Shown piece after piece: positions 8,397-16,849 of a stretch of 64,000 nucleotides of DNA. Position 1 is the first letter of the stretch; each line of letters starts with the position of its first letter. Below the pieces are notes generated by a model. That model was not told the origin of the DNA. It searched no databases and saw only the letters and a program-made list of their open reading frames with translations. Made by a program: the position numbers and the translations under genes. Source of the stretch: Microlunatus sp. Gsoil 973. Lineage in GTDB: Bacteria > Actinomycetota > Actinomycetes > Propionibacteriales > Propionibacteriaceae. The stretch lies in contig NZ_CP046122.1 of NCBI RefSeq assembly GCF_009707365.1, positions 4,712,001 to 4,776,000 on the forward strand, read 5' to 3'.

Positions 8397-8974
8397 GTGA
8401 CGAACTCCTCCAGCGTGGTCACGGTCGCGAACCGCCCGGCCAGCGCGTAGACCGTCCGCTCAACGACGGTCTGCGCCGGAAGCGTACGGGGATCGTCGAC
8501 CACCCGGTCGAAGTCGCGATCCAGGGACAGCCCGGGCGCGGCCAGCGGCTGGGTCGCCGTGGCGTCAGCGACGAAGGTGACCTGGTAGCCGAGGTCGGAG
8601 GCGACCCGCGCCGTCGTCTCGCAGCATTGCTCGGTCCGGATCCCGCTGATCACCACCTCGCCGACACCGGCACCGGTCAGCAGTTGCTGCAGATTGGTCG
8701 TGGTGAACGCGTTGTGGGACGTCTTGGTGATCACCGGCTCCCCGTCGGCCGGCTGCAGCGGCTCCAGCGGGCGTACCTGTCCCGAGGCAGGATCGAACAC
8801 GCCGCCGGTGCCGGGTTCGGTGTGCAGCACCCAGACCACCAGATCGCCGGCCGCCCGGGCCGCGTTGACCAACCGGTCGCAGCGGTCGGCGATGTCGGGA
8901 TGGTTGATCAGCTCCCAGCTCCGTCGGGCACGGAATGACGCCTGGACATCGATGACGAGCAGTGCGCGGTTCAT
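8270..8974 (-). CDS. Isochorismatase-family cysteine hydrolase
   Basis: A 234-residue protein starting MNRALLVIDVQASF. The catalytic triad of the family is visible: Asp in LLVIDVQ, Lys in VITKTSHNAF and Cys in GIRTEQCCETTARVASDLGY (preceded by a non-proline Ile-Arg). Members hydrolyse amides or isochorismate-like substrates; the substrate here is unknown. The recognisable domain ends near EEFVTQ, at about residue 192. The remaining 42 or so residues, rich in Ser, Ala and Arg, are read antisense through the 3' end of the AlkX-like gene and look like an accidental extension. Longer in-frame starts exist, but the family homology begins at this ATG. Confidence 0.8.
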   Translation of the reverse strand: MNRALLVIDVQASFRARRSWELINHPDIADRCDRLVNAARAAGDLVVWVLHTEPGTGGVFDPASGQVRPLEPLQPADGEPVITKTSHNAFTTTNLQQLLTGAGVGEVVISGIRTEQCCETTARVASDLGYQVTFVADATATQPLAAPGLSLDRDFDRVVDDPRTLPAQTVVERTVYALAGRFATVTTLEEFVTQAGSRPSQAARSVSSSATAADRSASNGSSAWISSTRSTPNS

Positions 8975-9233
8975 GCAGACGATGGTCGCCCGATCACCGA
9001 CCTCGGGGCGAGGCCCGTCGCGGTCAGGTTTCGTGCGATCCCGGCCAAACGAATCCGGGAGCCCGGCCCGCCGGGCGGCCACCTCGCGACACGCCGCGGA
9101 AATGAGGGGATTATGTGACCCCTCGGCGGGTTGGGGGGCGATTTGGGTGGGAGGGCCTGTTGGCGTAAAGTTGACGGTCGGCCACCTGTGTCGGTGGTTG
9201 CATCCTGTTCTCAAACACCCAGATTGAGAGTTT

Positions 9234-9455
9234 ATGGCGAAAAAGGAAGGCGCCCTCGAGTTGGAGGGCACCGTGGTCGAGGCCCTGCCCAACGCGATGT
9301 TCCGCGTGGAGTTGGCCAACGGACACAAGGTGCTCGCCACCATCAGCGGCAAGATGCGCCAGCACTACATCCGGATCCTTCCGGCTGACCGTGTTGTCGT
9401 TGAGCTTTCCCCCTACGACCTGACCCGCGGTCGGATCGTCTACCGACACAAGTAA
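9234..9455 (+). CDS. infA: Translation initiation factor IF-1
   Basis: A 73-residue S1-type OB-fold protein ([25 protein letters not shown] ... [35 protein letters not shown]), nearly invariant among actinobacteria. IF-1 binds the 30S A site during initiation and assists IF-2 and IF-3. It is the first gene of the infA-rpmJ-rpsM-rpsK-rpsD-rpoA-rplQ operon. The ATG is at the usual position, with a GAGAG about four bases upstream. The 259-base gap before it, back to the divergent isochorismatase start, holds the operon promoter; TTGACG at about 9170 is a possible -35, but I see no convincing -10. Confidence 0.97.
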   Translation: MAKKEGALELEGTVVEALPNAMFRVELANGHKVLATISGKMRQHYIRILPADRVVVELSPYDLTRGRIVYRHK

Positions 9456-9538
9456 GCCTGCACGTCACCCACCACACGCCAGCCCTGCGGGGTTGTCTGT
9501 TGCCCAATCAGCAACGACCTAGTCAGAAAGACAGTGCG

Positions 9539-9655
9539 ATGAAGGTCCAGCCGAGCGTCAAGCCGATCTGCGATAACTGCAAGGTCATCCGTCGGCACGG
9601 CCGCGTGATGGTGATCTGCAGCACGAACCCGCGGCACAAGCAGCGCCAGGGCTGA
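9539..9655 (+). CDS. rpmJ: 50S ribosomal protein L36
   Basis: A 38-residue protein beginning [19 protein letters not shown] and ending NPRHKQRQG. The zinc ribbon ligands Cys11, Cys14, Cys27 and His33 are all present, so this is the zinc-containing (C+) form; bacteria short of zinc may carry a C- paralogue elsewhere. L36 caps the large-subunit rRNA near the sarcin-ricin region. It follows infA by 83 bases, the usual order in this operon. Confidence 0.97.
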   Translation: MKVQPSVKPICDNCKVIRRHGRVMVICSTNPRHKQRQG

Positions 9656-9871
9656 ACGCCCGCTGCCGCCAACGGCAAGCTGGGATCACCTGATCCCAAC
9701 CGACAACTGAACACCTCTCCAACGTGATTGCTACGGCTCTGCTTGTCAGGGTCACCCACCCCCGGGCGGAGGCCGGGGCCCGGGATCGCCCGGGACGCAT
9801 CACGCAGACACCTCCGCGGGACGTCCGGCACAGTCCGTACGGACCCGATACCCAGAAGGAACCCGCCTGCT
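9656..9871 (+). other. rpmJ-rpsM intercistronic gap with GC-rich hairpins
   Basis: The 216 bases carry no credible gene. Around 9772-9800 there is a CCCGGG-ATCG-CCCGGG inverted repeat within a GC-rich stretch. It could be an internal terminator/attenuator or a processing site, so the downstream rpsM-rplQ block may have its own promoter. No clear -35/-10 pair is visible. Confidence 0.3.
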
Positions 9872-10246
9872 ATGGCACGTTTGATCGGTGTCGACCTGCC
9901 GCGCGACAAGCGCCTCGAGGTCGCTCTCACCTACATCTACGGCATCGGCCGTACCCGCGCTACCGAGACCCTGGCCAATACCGGCATCAGCGGCGACCTG
10001 CGCGTTCACGACGTCACCGACGACCAGTTGATCACCCTGCGTGACTGGATCGAGGCCAACTACCAGACCGAGGGCGACCTCCGTCGTGAGGTGGCCGCCG
10101 ACATCCGTCGCAAGGTCGAGATCGGCTCCTACCAGGGCCGCCGCCACCGCAGCGGTCTGCCGGTCCGCGGACAGCGGACCCGTACCAATGCTCGCAGCCG
10201 TAAGGGTGCGCGCAAGCCCGTCGCCGGGAAGAAGAAGGCCCGCTGA
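9872..10246 (+). CDS. rpsM: 30S ribosomal protein S13
   Basis: A 124-residue protein starting [19 protein letters not shown]. It has the helix-two-turn-helix [14 protein letters not shown], the conserved [23 protein letters not shown] tail that contacts the P-site tRNA, and a basic C-terminus ([10 protein letters not shown]). S13 forms inter-subunit bridges in the head of the 30S subunit. AGAAGG lies 14 bases upstream of the ATG. Longer frames exist upstream but the homology starts here. It is the third gene of the operon. Confidence 0.97.
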   Translation: MARLIGVDLPRDKRLEVALTYIYGIGRTRATETLANTGISGDLRVHDVTDDQLITLRDWIEANYQTEGDLRREVAADIRRKVEIGSYQGRRHRSGLPVRGQRTRTNARSRKGARKPVAGKKKAR

Positions 10247-10277
10247 CGCGGCCTGGAACGCACAGGAGAACTGACTT

Positions 10278-10682
10278 ATGGCTACAGCAGGTCGTGGCGG
10301 CGCCGCCAAGAAGGTGCGCCGCAAGGAGAAGAAGAACGTCGTCGCGGGCCACGCCCACATCAAGTCGACCTTCAACAACACCGTCATCTCGATCACCGAT
10401 CCCACCGGTGCGGTGATCGCGTGGGCCTCTGCCGGCACCGTCGGCTTCAAGGGCTCCCGCAAGTCCACCCCGTACGCCGCCCAGATGGCAGCCGAGGCCG
10501 CGGGCCGACGCGCCATGGAGCACGGCATGAAGCGGGTCGACGTGTTCGTCAAGGGGCCGGGCTCGGGCCGAGAGACCGCGATCCGCTCGCTGGGTGCGGT
10601 CGGCCTGGAGGTGGGCGCCATCGCCGACGTCACCCCGGTCCCGCACAACGGCTGCCGTCCGCCGAAGCGCCGTCGCGTCTAG
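10278..10682 (+). CDS. rpsK: 30S ribosomal protein S11
   Basis: A 134-residue protein with a basic N-terminal extension ([31 protein letters not shown]) and the conserved core [31 protein letters not shown] ending [13 protein letters not shown]11 sits on the 30S platform and shapes the E-site mRNA path. AGGAG lies eight bases upstream of the ATG. It follows rpsM by 31 bases in the operon. Confidence 0.97.
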   Translation: MATAGRGGAAKKVRRKEKKNVVAGHAHIKSTFNNTVISITDPTGAVIAWASAGTVGFKGSRKSTPYAAQMAAEAAGRRAMEHGMKRVDVFVKGPGSGRETAIRSLGAVGLEVGAIADVTPVPHNGCRPPKRRRV

Positions 10683-10714
10683 TCGTCCGTCCCTAGCTAA
10701 CAAGGAATCAACAC

Positions 10715-11323
10715 ATGGCTCGCTACACCGGTCCTCTGACCAAGAAGTCGCGCCGGCTGGGCACGGACCTCGTCGGCAATGACAAGGCGTTCGAACGCCG
10801 CCCCTACCCGCCGGGCATGCACGGCCGCGGCCGGATCAAGGAGTCGGAGTACTCCCTGCAGCTCCGCGAGAAGCAGAAGGTCCGCTACGCCTACGGCGTG
10901 CTGGAGAAGCAGCTGCACCGCTACTACGAGGAAGCCTTCCGTCGCGAGGGCCGTACCGGCGACAACCTGCTGCGTCTGCTGGAGACCCGGCTGGACAACG
11001 TGGTCTACCGCGCCGGATTCGCCCGGACCCGGCGGCAGGCCCGCCAGCTCGTCGGGCACGGTCACTTCACCGTGAACGGCCAGAAGGTGACCATCCCGTC
11101 CTACCAGGTCAGCCAGTACGACATCATCGACCTGAAGGACAAGTCGCAGAACCTGACCCCGATCGTCATCGCCAAGGAGACCCACGGCGAACGCAACGTC
11201 CCGGGCTGGATGGACGTTGACCTCGATCGCGGCCGCATCCTGATCCACCAGCTCCCCGTCCGCGAACAAATCGTCGTGGACGTCCAGGAACAGCTCATCG
11301 TCGAGTACTACTCCCGACGGTGA
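10715..11323 (+). CDS. rpsD: 30S ribosomal protein S4
   Basis: A 202-residue primary 16S rRNA-binding protein (MARYTGPLTKKSRRLGTDLVG ... S4/RNA-binding domain RLLETRLDNVVYRAGFARTRRQARQLVGHGHFTVNG). No N-terminal cysteines are present, so this is the zinc-free form. In other bacteria S4 represses its own operon translationally and acts as an anti-terminator in rRNA synthesis. The inverted repeat at the 3' end of the gene may matter for this. An AAGGA lies nine bases before the ATG. Confidence 0.97.
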   Translation: MARYTGPLTKKSRRLGTDLVGNDKAFERRPYPPGMHGRGRIKESEYSLQLREKQKVRYAYGVLEKQLHRYYEEAFRREGRTGDNLLRLLETRLDNVVYRAGFARTRRQARQLVGHGHFTVNGQKVTIPSYQVSQYDIIDLKDKSQNLTPIVIAKETHGERNVPGWMDVDLDRGRILIHQLPVREQIVVDVQEQLIVEYYSRR

Positions 11324-11363
11324 TCCTTGCCCGGGCCCTTCGCCACGGCGGGGCCCGGGATCA
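11321..11363 (+). promoter_or_regulatory. Intercistronic hairpin between rpsD and rpoA
   Basis: TGATC (11321-11325) and CCGGGCCC (11331-11338) pair with GGGCCCGG (11351-11358) and GATCA (11359-11363), leaving a five-base bulge. The stem includes the rpsD stop codon and ends about 50 bases before the rpoA start. It may be a processing site, attenuator or regulator-binding structure. No T-run follows, so it is unlikely to end transcription fully. Confidence 0.4.
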
Positions 11364-11413
11364 TATCCCCGAATTCGCGCCATCAAATAGCGGTTGGTGC
11401 GGAAAGGAAAGAA

Positions 11414-12448
11414 ATGCTCATCGCACAGCGTCCGACGCTGTCGGAGGAAGTCGTCTCCGACTACCGGTCCCGCTTCACCATCGAGCCGTTGGAGCCGGGC
11501 TTCGGCTACACCCTCGGCAACTCGCTGCGTCGCACCCTGCTGTCGTCCATCCCGGGCGCGGCCGTGACCAGCATCAAGATCGACGGCAACCTGCACGAGT
11601 TCTCCACCCTGGAGGGCGTCGTGGAGGACGTCACCGAGATCATCCTCAACCTCAAGGCCCTGGTCGTCTCCTCCGAGGAGGACGAGCCGGTCGTCATGTA
11701 CCTGCGGAAGGCCGGCCCGGGCGCCGTCACCGCCGCCGACATCGCGCCGCCGGCCGGTGTCGAGGTGCACAACCCCGAGTTGCACATCGCCACGCTGAAC
11801 GAGAGCGGTCGGCTGGAGATGGAGCTGGTCGTCGAGCGTGGCCGTGGCTACGTCTCCTCGGTGCAGAACAAGACTGCGGACGCCGAGATCGGCCGGATCC
11901 CGGTCGACTCGATCTACAGCCCCGTGCTGAAGGTCACCTACAAGGTCGAGGCCACCCGTGTCGAGCAGCGCACCGACTTCGACAAGCTGATCCTGGACGT
12001 CGAGACCAAGAGTGCGATCAAGCCGCGCGACGCGGTCGCGTCGGCCGGCCGTACGCTGGTCGAGCTCTTCGGCCTGGCCCGTGAACTCAATGTCGAGGCC
12101 GAGGGCATCGAGATCGGCCCGTCGCCGATCGACGAGCAGCTCGCCGCCGACCTGGCCCTGCCGGTCGAGGACCTGAACCTGACCGTCCGGTCCTACAACT
12201 GCCTCAAGCGTGAGGGCATCCACACGGTTGGTGAACTGGTCTCCCGTTCGGAGCAGGATCTGCTGGACATCCGGAACTTCGGCTCCAAGTCCATCGACGA
12301 GGTCAAGCTCAAGCTGCACGAGATGGGCCTGTCCCTCAAGGACAGCGCTCCCGGCTTCGACCCGCTGGCTGCCATCGGCCGGTACGACGACGAGTCCGGT
12401 GCCGCCGACGACGATGACGTCGACTACGCCGAGACCGAGCAGTACTGA
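11414..12448 (+). CDS. rpoA: DNA-directed RNA polymerase subunit alpha
   Basis: A 344-residue protein. The N-terminal dimerisation domain carries [38 protein letters not shown] near residues 20-60. The C-terminal domain ([46 protein letters not shown], about residues 255-305) binds UP elements and activators. The tail is acidic ([19 protein letters not shown]), as in other actinobacteria. ATG 11414 is preferred to the longer frame because homology begins [12 protein letters not shown] and a purine-rich GGAAAGGAAAG precedes it. Confidence 0.97.
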   Translation: MLIAQRPTLSEEVVSDYRSRFTIEPLEPGFGYTLGNSLRRTLLSSIPGAAVTSIKIDGNLHEFSTLEGVVEDVTEIILNLKALVVSSEEDEPVVMYLRKAGPGAVTAADIAPPAGVEVHNPELHIATLNESGRLEMELVVERGRGYVSSVQNKTADAEIGRIPVDSIYSPVLKVTYKVEATRVEQRTDFDKLILDVETKSAIKPRDAVASAGRTLVELFGLARELNVEAEGIEIGPSPIDEQLAADLALPVEDLNLTVRSYNCLKREGIHTVGELVSRSEQDLLDIRNFGSKSIDEVKLKLHEMGLSLKDSAPGFDPLAAIGRYDDESGAADDDDVDYAETEQY

Positions 12449-12501
12449 TCACGACTGATCAGATCAGCACTCACCACTAGAAACCTTCGGAGAACGACAA
12501 A

Positions 12502-13080
12502 ATGCCTACACCCACCAAGGGCGCTCGCCTGGGCGGCAGCGCGGCGCACGAGAAGCTGATCCTGGCCAACCTGGCCACTCAGCTCTTCGAGCACGGGCGG
12601 ATCACCACCACCGAGGCGAAGGCCAAGCGGCTGCGTCCGGTCGCGGAGAAGCTGATCACCAAGGCCAAGCGGGGAGATCTGCATGCCCGCCGCCAGGTGA
12701 TGACCACCATCCGCGACAAGAGTGTTGTGCACTCGCTCTTCACCGAGATCGCCCCGACCTTCGAGGGCCGGGACGGCGGCTACCTGCGGATCACCCGCGT
12801 CGGCCTGCGGAAGGGCGATCGTGCCCCGATGGCCATCATCGAACTGGTGACCGAGTCGATCGAGGACTCCCGCAAGTCCAACGGCTCGGCTGCTCGGAGC
12901 GCGTCTCCGGCGGCCGCGGCACCGGTCCAGAGCGCCGAGTCCCCGGAGAGCGCCGAGTCCCCGGAGTCGCCGGAGAGCCCGGAGTCACCGGAGAGTGCCG
13001 AGTCCCCGGCCAGCCCGGAGTCGGCCGGTCAGGTCGAGGAGAACGCCGAGGCCGAGGACGAGAACAAGTCCGAGAGCTGA
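12502..13080 (+). CDS. rplQ: 50S ribosomal protein L17 with long Ser/Pro/Glu tail
   Basis: Residues 1 to about 118 are a standard L17 ([43 protein letters not shown]...), which lines the exit region of the large subunit. After it comes an unusual tail of about 70 residues built of SPES, SAESPES and SPAS units and ending in acidic residues ([15 protein letters not shown]). Total length is 192, against about 120-190 in actinobacteria, where tails of variable sequence are known. The tail is probably disordered and its codons form near-direct repeats. It is the last gene of the operon and is followed 18 bases later by a strong hairpin. Confidence 0.95.
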   Translation: MPTPTKGARLGGSAAHEKLILANLATQLFEHGRITTTEAKAKRLRPVAEKLITKAKRGDLHARRQVMTTIRDKSVVHSLFTEIAPTFEGRDGGYLRITRVGLRKGDRAPMAIIELVTESIEDSRKSNGSAARSASPAAAAPVQSAESPESAESPESPESPESPESAESPASPESAGQVEENAEAEDENKSES

Positions 13081-13098
13081 CGCATCAGGCAGAACAGC

Positions 13099-13135
13099 AG
13101 AAGGTCCCCACACGCCGCGCGTGTGGGGACCTTCT
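13099..13135 (+). terminator. Hairpin terminator of the infA-rplQ operon
   Basis: A perfect 17-bp stem (13099-13115 with 13119-13135, AGAAGGTCCCCACACGC and its complement) with a three-base loop CGC lies 18 bases after the rplQ stop. It is followed by CATTC, with no long T-run, as is usual for actinobacterial terminators. Confidence 0.85.
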
Positions 13136-13203
13136 CATTCCGCCGAGGGGTCACTAAATCCCCGATCTGTGCGGCGTGTCGCGCCGGTGGCCGAAGGAAC
13201 CCG

Positions 13204-14379
13204 TCAGTCGAACGGCTGTGGCGGGGGAGGGCCGACGTACCGCGACGACGGCCGGATGATCTTGGAGTTCTGTGCCTGTTCCAGGATGTGCGCCGTCCAG
13301 CCGATCACCCGGGCTGCGGCGAAGGTCGGTGTGAACATCTGCCGCGGGATACCGCACAACTCCATCACCACACCGGCGTAGAACTCGACGTTGGTGTGCA
13401 GGCCGCGCCCCGGTTTGAGCTCGTCGAGCACCTGCTGCACACCGTTCTCGACCGCGATCGCGAAGTCCACCAGCGGGCCGCCGAACCCCCGGGCGATCTG
13501 TTTCAGCATGGCCGACCGCGGATCCTCGGTCCGGTAGATCGGGTGCCCGAAGCCCATGATCCGCTGTCCGGAGCTGACGGCATCGCGTACCCAGGAATCG
13601 ATCCGCTCCGGGCTGCCGATCGCATCAAGGGTGTCCAGTGCCCGGCTCGGCGCACCGCCGTGCAGCGGCCCGGACAGCGAACCCAGCGCACCGAGGACAC
13701 AGGCGCCCAGGTCCGCACCGGTTGAGGCGATCACCCGTGCGGTGAAGGTGGAGGCGTTGAAGCCGTGATCGATGGTGGAGATCAGGTACGCGTTGACCGC
13801 CTGCCACTGCCGCTCGTCGGGTTCCACCCCGGTCAGCATCCAGAGGTAGTTCGCGGCGTGGTCCAGATCATCCCGCGGCTCGATGGGTTCCAGATCCTGC
13901 TGGAGGCGGTACAGCGCGGTCACCAGCACCGGCGTGATGGCGCCGATCCGGATCGCGGCCTGCCTGCGGTCGTCCTCCGACTGGTCGTAGAGCGGGGCGA
14001 AGCCGTACGCCGGCACGGCCAGTGCCAGTGCGGCCCGCAACCCGCCGAGCAGGTCGGAGCCGGCAGACAGCCGGGCGATCGTCGGCAACTCGGCGGCGAC
14101 GGCCTCCGGCAGGCGTCGGACCGGCCGGACCAGGCGGGCGAAGGACTCCCTCTCGGCCGCGTCGGGGAGTCGGCCGTTGGTCATCAACTGCCAGACGTCC
14201 TCGAACGGCCTACGCGTAGCCAGTTCGACCGCCGAGTACTGCCGATAGTGGTAGAAGCCCTCGAGCCCGCGGACGTCGCCCAGTGCGGTCTCCGCGGCCA
14301 CCACCCCGGCCAGACCTGGCGGCACATCGATCAGGCGGTCGTCCATCCGGTCCCGGGGCGGTCGTTTCGTGGTATCCAT
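13204..14379 (-). CDS. Citrate synthase 2 / 2-methylcitrate synthase (CitA-like)
   Basis: A 391-residue enzyme that would condense acetyl-CoA (or propionyl-CoA) with oxaloacetate. Catalytic segments are visible: TIDHGFNASTFTARVIASTGAD, GSLSGPLHGGAPSRALDTL, MGFGHPIYRTEDPRS and TNVEFYAGVVMELCGIP. The last has Glu where the classical enzyme has the catalytic Asp. The same NVEF is, from memory, typical of Mycobacterium CitA-type enzymes, so it is not a defect. AAGGAG lies seven bases before the ATG. It is divergent from a second citrate synthase-like gene that carries a helix-turn-helix, with a palindrome in the 92-base gap; the pair probably forms one regulatory unit. Citrate and methylcitrate activity cannot be separated by eye. 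Confidence 0.85.
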   Translation of the reverse strand: MDTTKRPPRDRMDDRLIDVPPGLAGVVAAETALGDVRGLEGFYHYRQYSAVELATRRPFEDVWQLMTNGRLPDAAERESFARLVRPVRRLPEAVAAELPTIARLSAGSDLLGGLRAALALAVPAYGFAPLYDQSEDDRRQAAIRIGAITPVLVTALYRLQQDLEPIEPRDDLDHAANYLWMLTGVEPDERQWQAVNAYLISTIDHGFNASTFTARVIASTGADLGACVLGALGSLSGPLHGGAPSRALDTLDAIGSPERIDSWVRDAVSSGQRIMGFGHPIYRTEDPRSAMLKQIARGFGGPLVDFAIAVENGVQQVLDELKPGRGLHTNVEFYAGVVMELCGIPRQMFTPTFAAARVIGWTAHILEQAQNSKIIRPSSRYVGPPPPQPFD

Positions 14380-14430
14380 GGCGCTCCTTCGTCAGGACAC
14401 CACTGTCATACTTGACGTGCAGGTTGATCA

Positions 14431-14449
14431 ACATTGATCGAATCAATGT
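14431..14449. promoter_or_regulatory. Operator-like inverted repeat between two citrate synthase genes
   Basis: ACATTGAT-CGA-ATCAATGT is a perfect 8-bp inverted repeat with a three-base spacer, in the divergent gap 14380-14471. GTTGATCAAC overlaps its left edge (14423-14432), so TTGATC-like half-sites occur three times in 25 bases. The HTH-citrate synthase next to it is a natural candidate binder. Confidence 0.5.
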
Positions 14450-14471
14450 GTGGCCGCGGGAGGTGTGCACT

Positions 14472-15722
14472 GTGACCGAATCCACAGGACTCGGACCCGG
14501 TGGCTGGACCGCTGCGGAGACCGCAGCGCGGCTCGGCGTGAAGCCGGAGACGTTGTACGCCTACGTGTCCCGCGGCCTGCTCTCCCGCCGTCGGACCGGC
14601 CACGGATCGGTGTTCGATCCGATCGAGGTCGAGCGGTTCGCCGCAACCCGGCGGCGGAGCAGCGCCGATCGGCCGGCTGTGGTGATCCGCGAGGGTCGGC
14701 CGAGCGGTGGACCGTTGATGACGATCGAGACCGACGTCGCGCTGATCGAGGACGACATGCTCTACTACCGCGGTCGGTCTGCGCCCGAACTGGCCCGCAC
14801 CGAACGCTTCGAGGCCGTCTGCGGTTGGCTGTGGACCGGTGAGTTCGAGCGCGACCATCGCTTCACCCCGCTGCCCGGTGCGGTCGATGCCGTACGCCGG
14901 GTGCTCGCGGTGCTGCCCGTCGGGGCGTCGTTGTCGGATCGGGTCCAGGTGATGGTGCCGGTGATCGCCGGTCTGGATCCGCTGCGCGAGGTCCTTGCAC
15001 CGGAATCGATCGCCGTTCGGATCGGCGGCCTCCTGGCGACCCTGGTGCGTGGCCTGGATGACCAGTCGCAGCCACGGCCGACAATCGCCGAGCAACTGAC
15101 CGGCGTGCTGAGCCGGGTCGATCGCGATGAAGGTCTGGTCCGAACCGTCAACGCCGCTCTGGTGCTGCTGGTCGATCATGACCTCGCGGCCTCGACGATG
15201 GCGGCCCGCACGGCGGCCTCGGCCCGCGCCCATCCGTACGCGGTGGTGCTCAGCGGGCTCGGAGCGCTGGACTCCGCGCTGCACGGAAACGCCAGCCGGG
15301 CCGCTTACCGGATGCTCGCCCGGGTGATCGCCGGTGAGGACGCCAGGGCAGTGATCGCCCGGACACTGGCGGCAGGGCGGCCCGGAGTGCCGGGCTTCGG
15401 GCACCGGATCTATCGCGCGACCGACCCGCGCGCGGAGTTGATCTTCGATCTGCTCGACACCCTGCTCGAGGACCTGCCCGCCGCCGGTCCGGCATGCGCG
15501 GCCGCCGCGGCCGTGACGAGAATCGTCGCCGACCGCGGCGCCATGTTCCGCAATGTCGATCTTGGTCTGGCCACCCTGGCACTGGCCGCCGGGATGCCGG
15601 AGGACGGCGGTGAGGTGATCTTCAGCATCGCCAGGATCGGCGGCTGGATCGCGCACGCCATCGACGAGTATCAGCAGACACCGCTCCGACTCCGCCCGGT
15701 CGGCCGGTACGTCGGCCCCTGA
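14472..15722 (+). CDS. Citrate synthase-like protein with N-terminal DNA-binding HTH
   Basis: A 416-residue fusion. Residues about 10-60 form an excisionase/MerR-like helix-turn-helix (WTAAETAARLGVKPETLYAYVSRGLLSRRRTG ... FDPIEVERFAATRR). Residues about 75-415 are a citrate synthase fold. Candidate active-site residues remain: His in VDHDLAASTMAAR, His in SALHGNASRAAYR (GNAS replaces the usual GGA), PGFGHRIYRATDPRA and Asp in NVDLGLATLAL. It may be an enzyme, or a citrate/acyl-CoA-sensing regulator built on an enzyme fold. GTG 14472 is chosen because GGGAGG lies about eight bases upstream. Divergent pairs of citrate synthase-like genes are, from memory, also found in Streptomyces, where their function is unresolved. 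Confidence 0.8.
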   Translation: MTESTGLGPGGWTAAETAARLGVKPETLYAYVSRGLLSRRRTGHGSVFDPIEVERFAATRRRSSADRPAVVIREGRPSGGPLMTIETDVALIEDDMLYYRGRSAPELARTERFEAVCGWLWTGEFERDHRFTPLPGAVDAVRRVLAVLPVGASLSDRVQVMVPVIAGLDPLREVLAPESIAVRIGGLLATLVRGLDDQSQPRPTIAEQLTGVLSRVDRDEGLVRTVNAALVLLVDHDLAASTMAARTAASARAHPYAVVLSGLGALDSALHGNASRAAYRMLARVIAGEDARAVIARTLAAGRPGVPGFGHRIYRATDPRAELIFDLLDTLLEDLPAAGPACAAAAAVTRIVADRGAMFRNVDLGLATLALAAGMPEDGGEVIFSIARIGGWIAHAIDEYQQTPLRLRPVGRYVGP

Positions 15723-15734
15723 TCGTCGCGGTGG

Positions 15735-16778
15735 TCAGGCAGCGTCCAGCTCGGCCAGCTCCTCGTCGGTGAGCTTGAGGTCCAGCGTGCCGAGGGCCTC
15801 GTCGACCTGCTCGACCGAGCTCGCGCCGAAGATCGGCAGCATCCGTGCGCGCCGGTCCGGTAGGTCGGAAAGAGCGGCGGTGCTGCTGCCGTCGCGATAG
15901 ACGACGTTGCTGCGCGGGTTGGACAGATGCCAGGCCATGACGACCTGATTGACGGTGCCGCCGTGATCATGAGCGATCCGGTGCGCCAGCTGGAGCCGCC
16001 GAAGGCTGTCGGGGTGGTCGTACGGATCCCGGACCGGCATCCACGGGCGGGCCAGTTGCCCGCCCTGCTGCGGGGAGTAGGTGGTGATCGTCAGCCCCGG
16101 TTGGGCTGCGACGTAGTCGATGGCCTCGGAGGTGACAAGAGTGTTCTCGGCCTCGCCCGGCTTCGGCCAGTAGATCGAGTGCTGCTGTTGCCACGCGCCG
16201 AACTCGGCCCTGCCGTGTCGGCGACTGTGTTCCCGGGCAACCGCGAGCCGCCAGGTCGCGGTGTTCGACATGCCGGGGATCTGGATCAGGCCCTCGTCCA
16301 CCAATGACGAGAAGAGGTCGGCGATCTCGGTGATGTCGAGGTTCCGGTCGTCGACGTGTCCGTAGTAGACGCCGACCCGGTCGACGCCGAGATTGGCCAG
16401 GCTCTTGGTCAGTTCGCGTCGGACGACCTCCGGCGCCAGTCCTTCGTAGTTGGTCGGCGGGGTGCCGCTCAGCGGCCTGTCCGGACTGATCTTGCCGGCC
16501 CCGCACTTGGTCGCGACGACGACCTCGTCGGCGACCCGCCGGCTGGCGATCCAGCGACCGAGCACGCGTTCGCTGTCGCCGGCCACCGAGCCGAGTTCCG
16601 GTGTCCAGTCCCCGTAGTTGTTCGCGGTGTCGAAGAACCGGCCACCGCCTTCCCAGAAGCGGTCGAGGACAGCGAACGAGGTGGCCTCGTCCTGCCGGAC
16701 GCCAAGATTCATGATGCCCATGCAGAGTGCGGTGACCTCGAGATCGGTGCTGCCGCTATGCAGAATTCGTGTCTCCAT
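15735..16778 (-). CDS. Aldo/keto reductase
   Basis: A 347-residue TIM-barrel NADPH-dependent oxidoreductase. The catalytic tetrad region is visible: FFDTANNYGDW (Asp and Tyr), VVVATKCGAG (Lys) and VYYGHVDDRN (His). The C-terminal cofactor loop is MLPIFGASSVEQVDEALGTLDLKLTDEELAEL. It belongs to the broad Tas/YajO-like branch; the substrate is unknown. It is transcribed divergently from a MocR-type regulator with shared operator-like repeats, which suggests direct regulation. Some MocR proteins control vitamin B6 metabolism and some aldo/keto reductases act on pyridoxal, so a pyridoxal reductase role is possible but speculative. The start at 16778 fits the homology (METRILHSGSTDLEV), and GGAG lies about 15 bases upstream. 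Confidence 0.83.
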   Translation of the reverse strand: METRILHSGSTDLEVTALCMGIMNLGVRQDEATSFAVLDRFWEGGGRFFDTANNYGDWTPELGSVAGDSERVLGRWIASRRVADEVVVATKCGAGKISPDRPLSGTPPTNYEGLAPEVVRRELTKSLANLGVDRVGVYYGHVDDRNLDITEIADLFSSLVDEGLIQIPGMSNTATWRLAVAREHSRRHGRAEFGAWQQQHSIYWPKPGEAENTLVTSEAIDYVAAQPGLTITTYSPQQGGQLARPWMPVRDPYDHPDSLRRLQLAHRIAHDHGGTVNQVVMAWHLSNPRSNVVYRDGSSTAALSDLPDRRARMLPIFGASSVEQVDEALGTLDLKLTDEELAELDAA

Positions 16779-16797
16779 GACCGCCACGATAAAGGAG

Positions 16798-16849
16798 ATA
16801 TTGGTCTGGATACCCGATCCAATCGAGTTATAGGATCCCATACCAATAT
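16798..16849. promoter_or_regulatory. MocR operator/promoter region with nested inverted repeats
   Basis: ATATTGGT (16798-16805) and ACCAATAT (16842-16849) are perfect inverted repeats; the second overlaps the regulator's ATG at 16848. Inside lies TGGAT-ACCCG-ATCCA (16807-16821). TAGGAT at 16831-16836 can be the regulator's -10, giving an almost leaderless mRNA. TTGGTC/TGGAT-like half-sites recall boxes bound by MocR proteins. The layout predicts autoregulation and control of the reductase. Confidence 0.5.
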
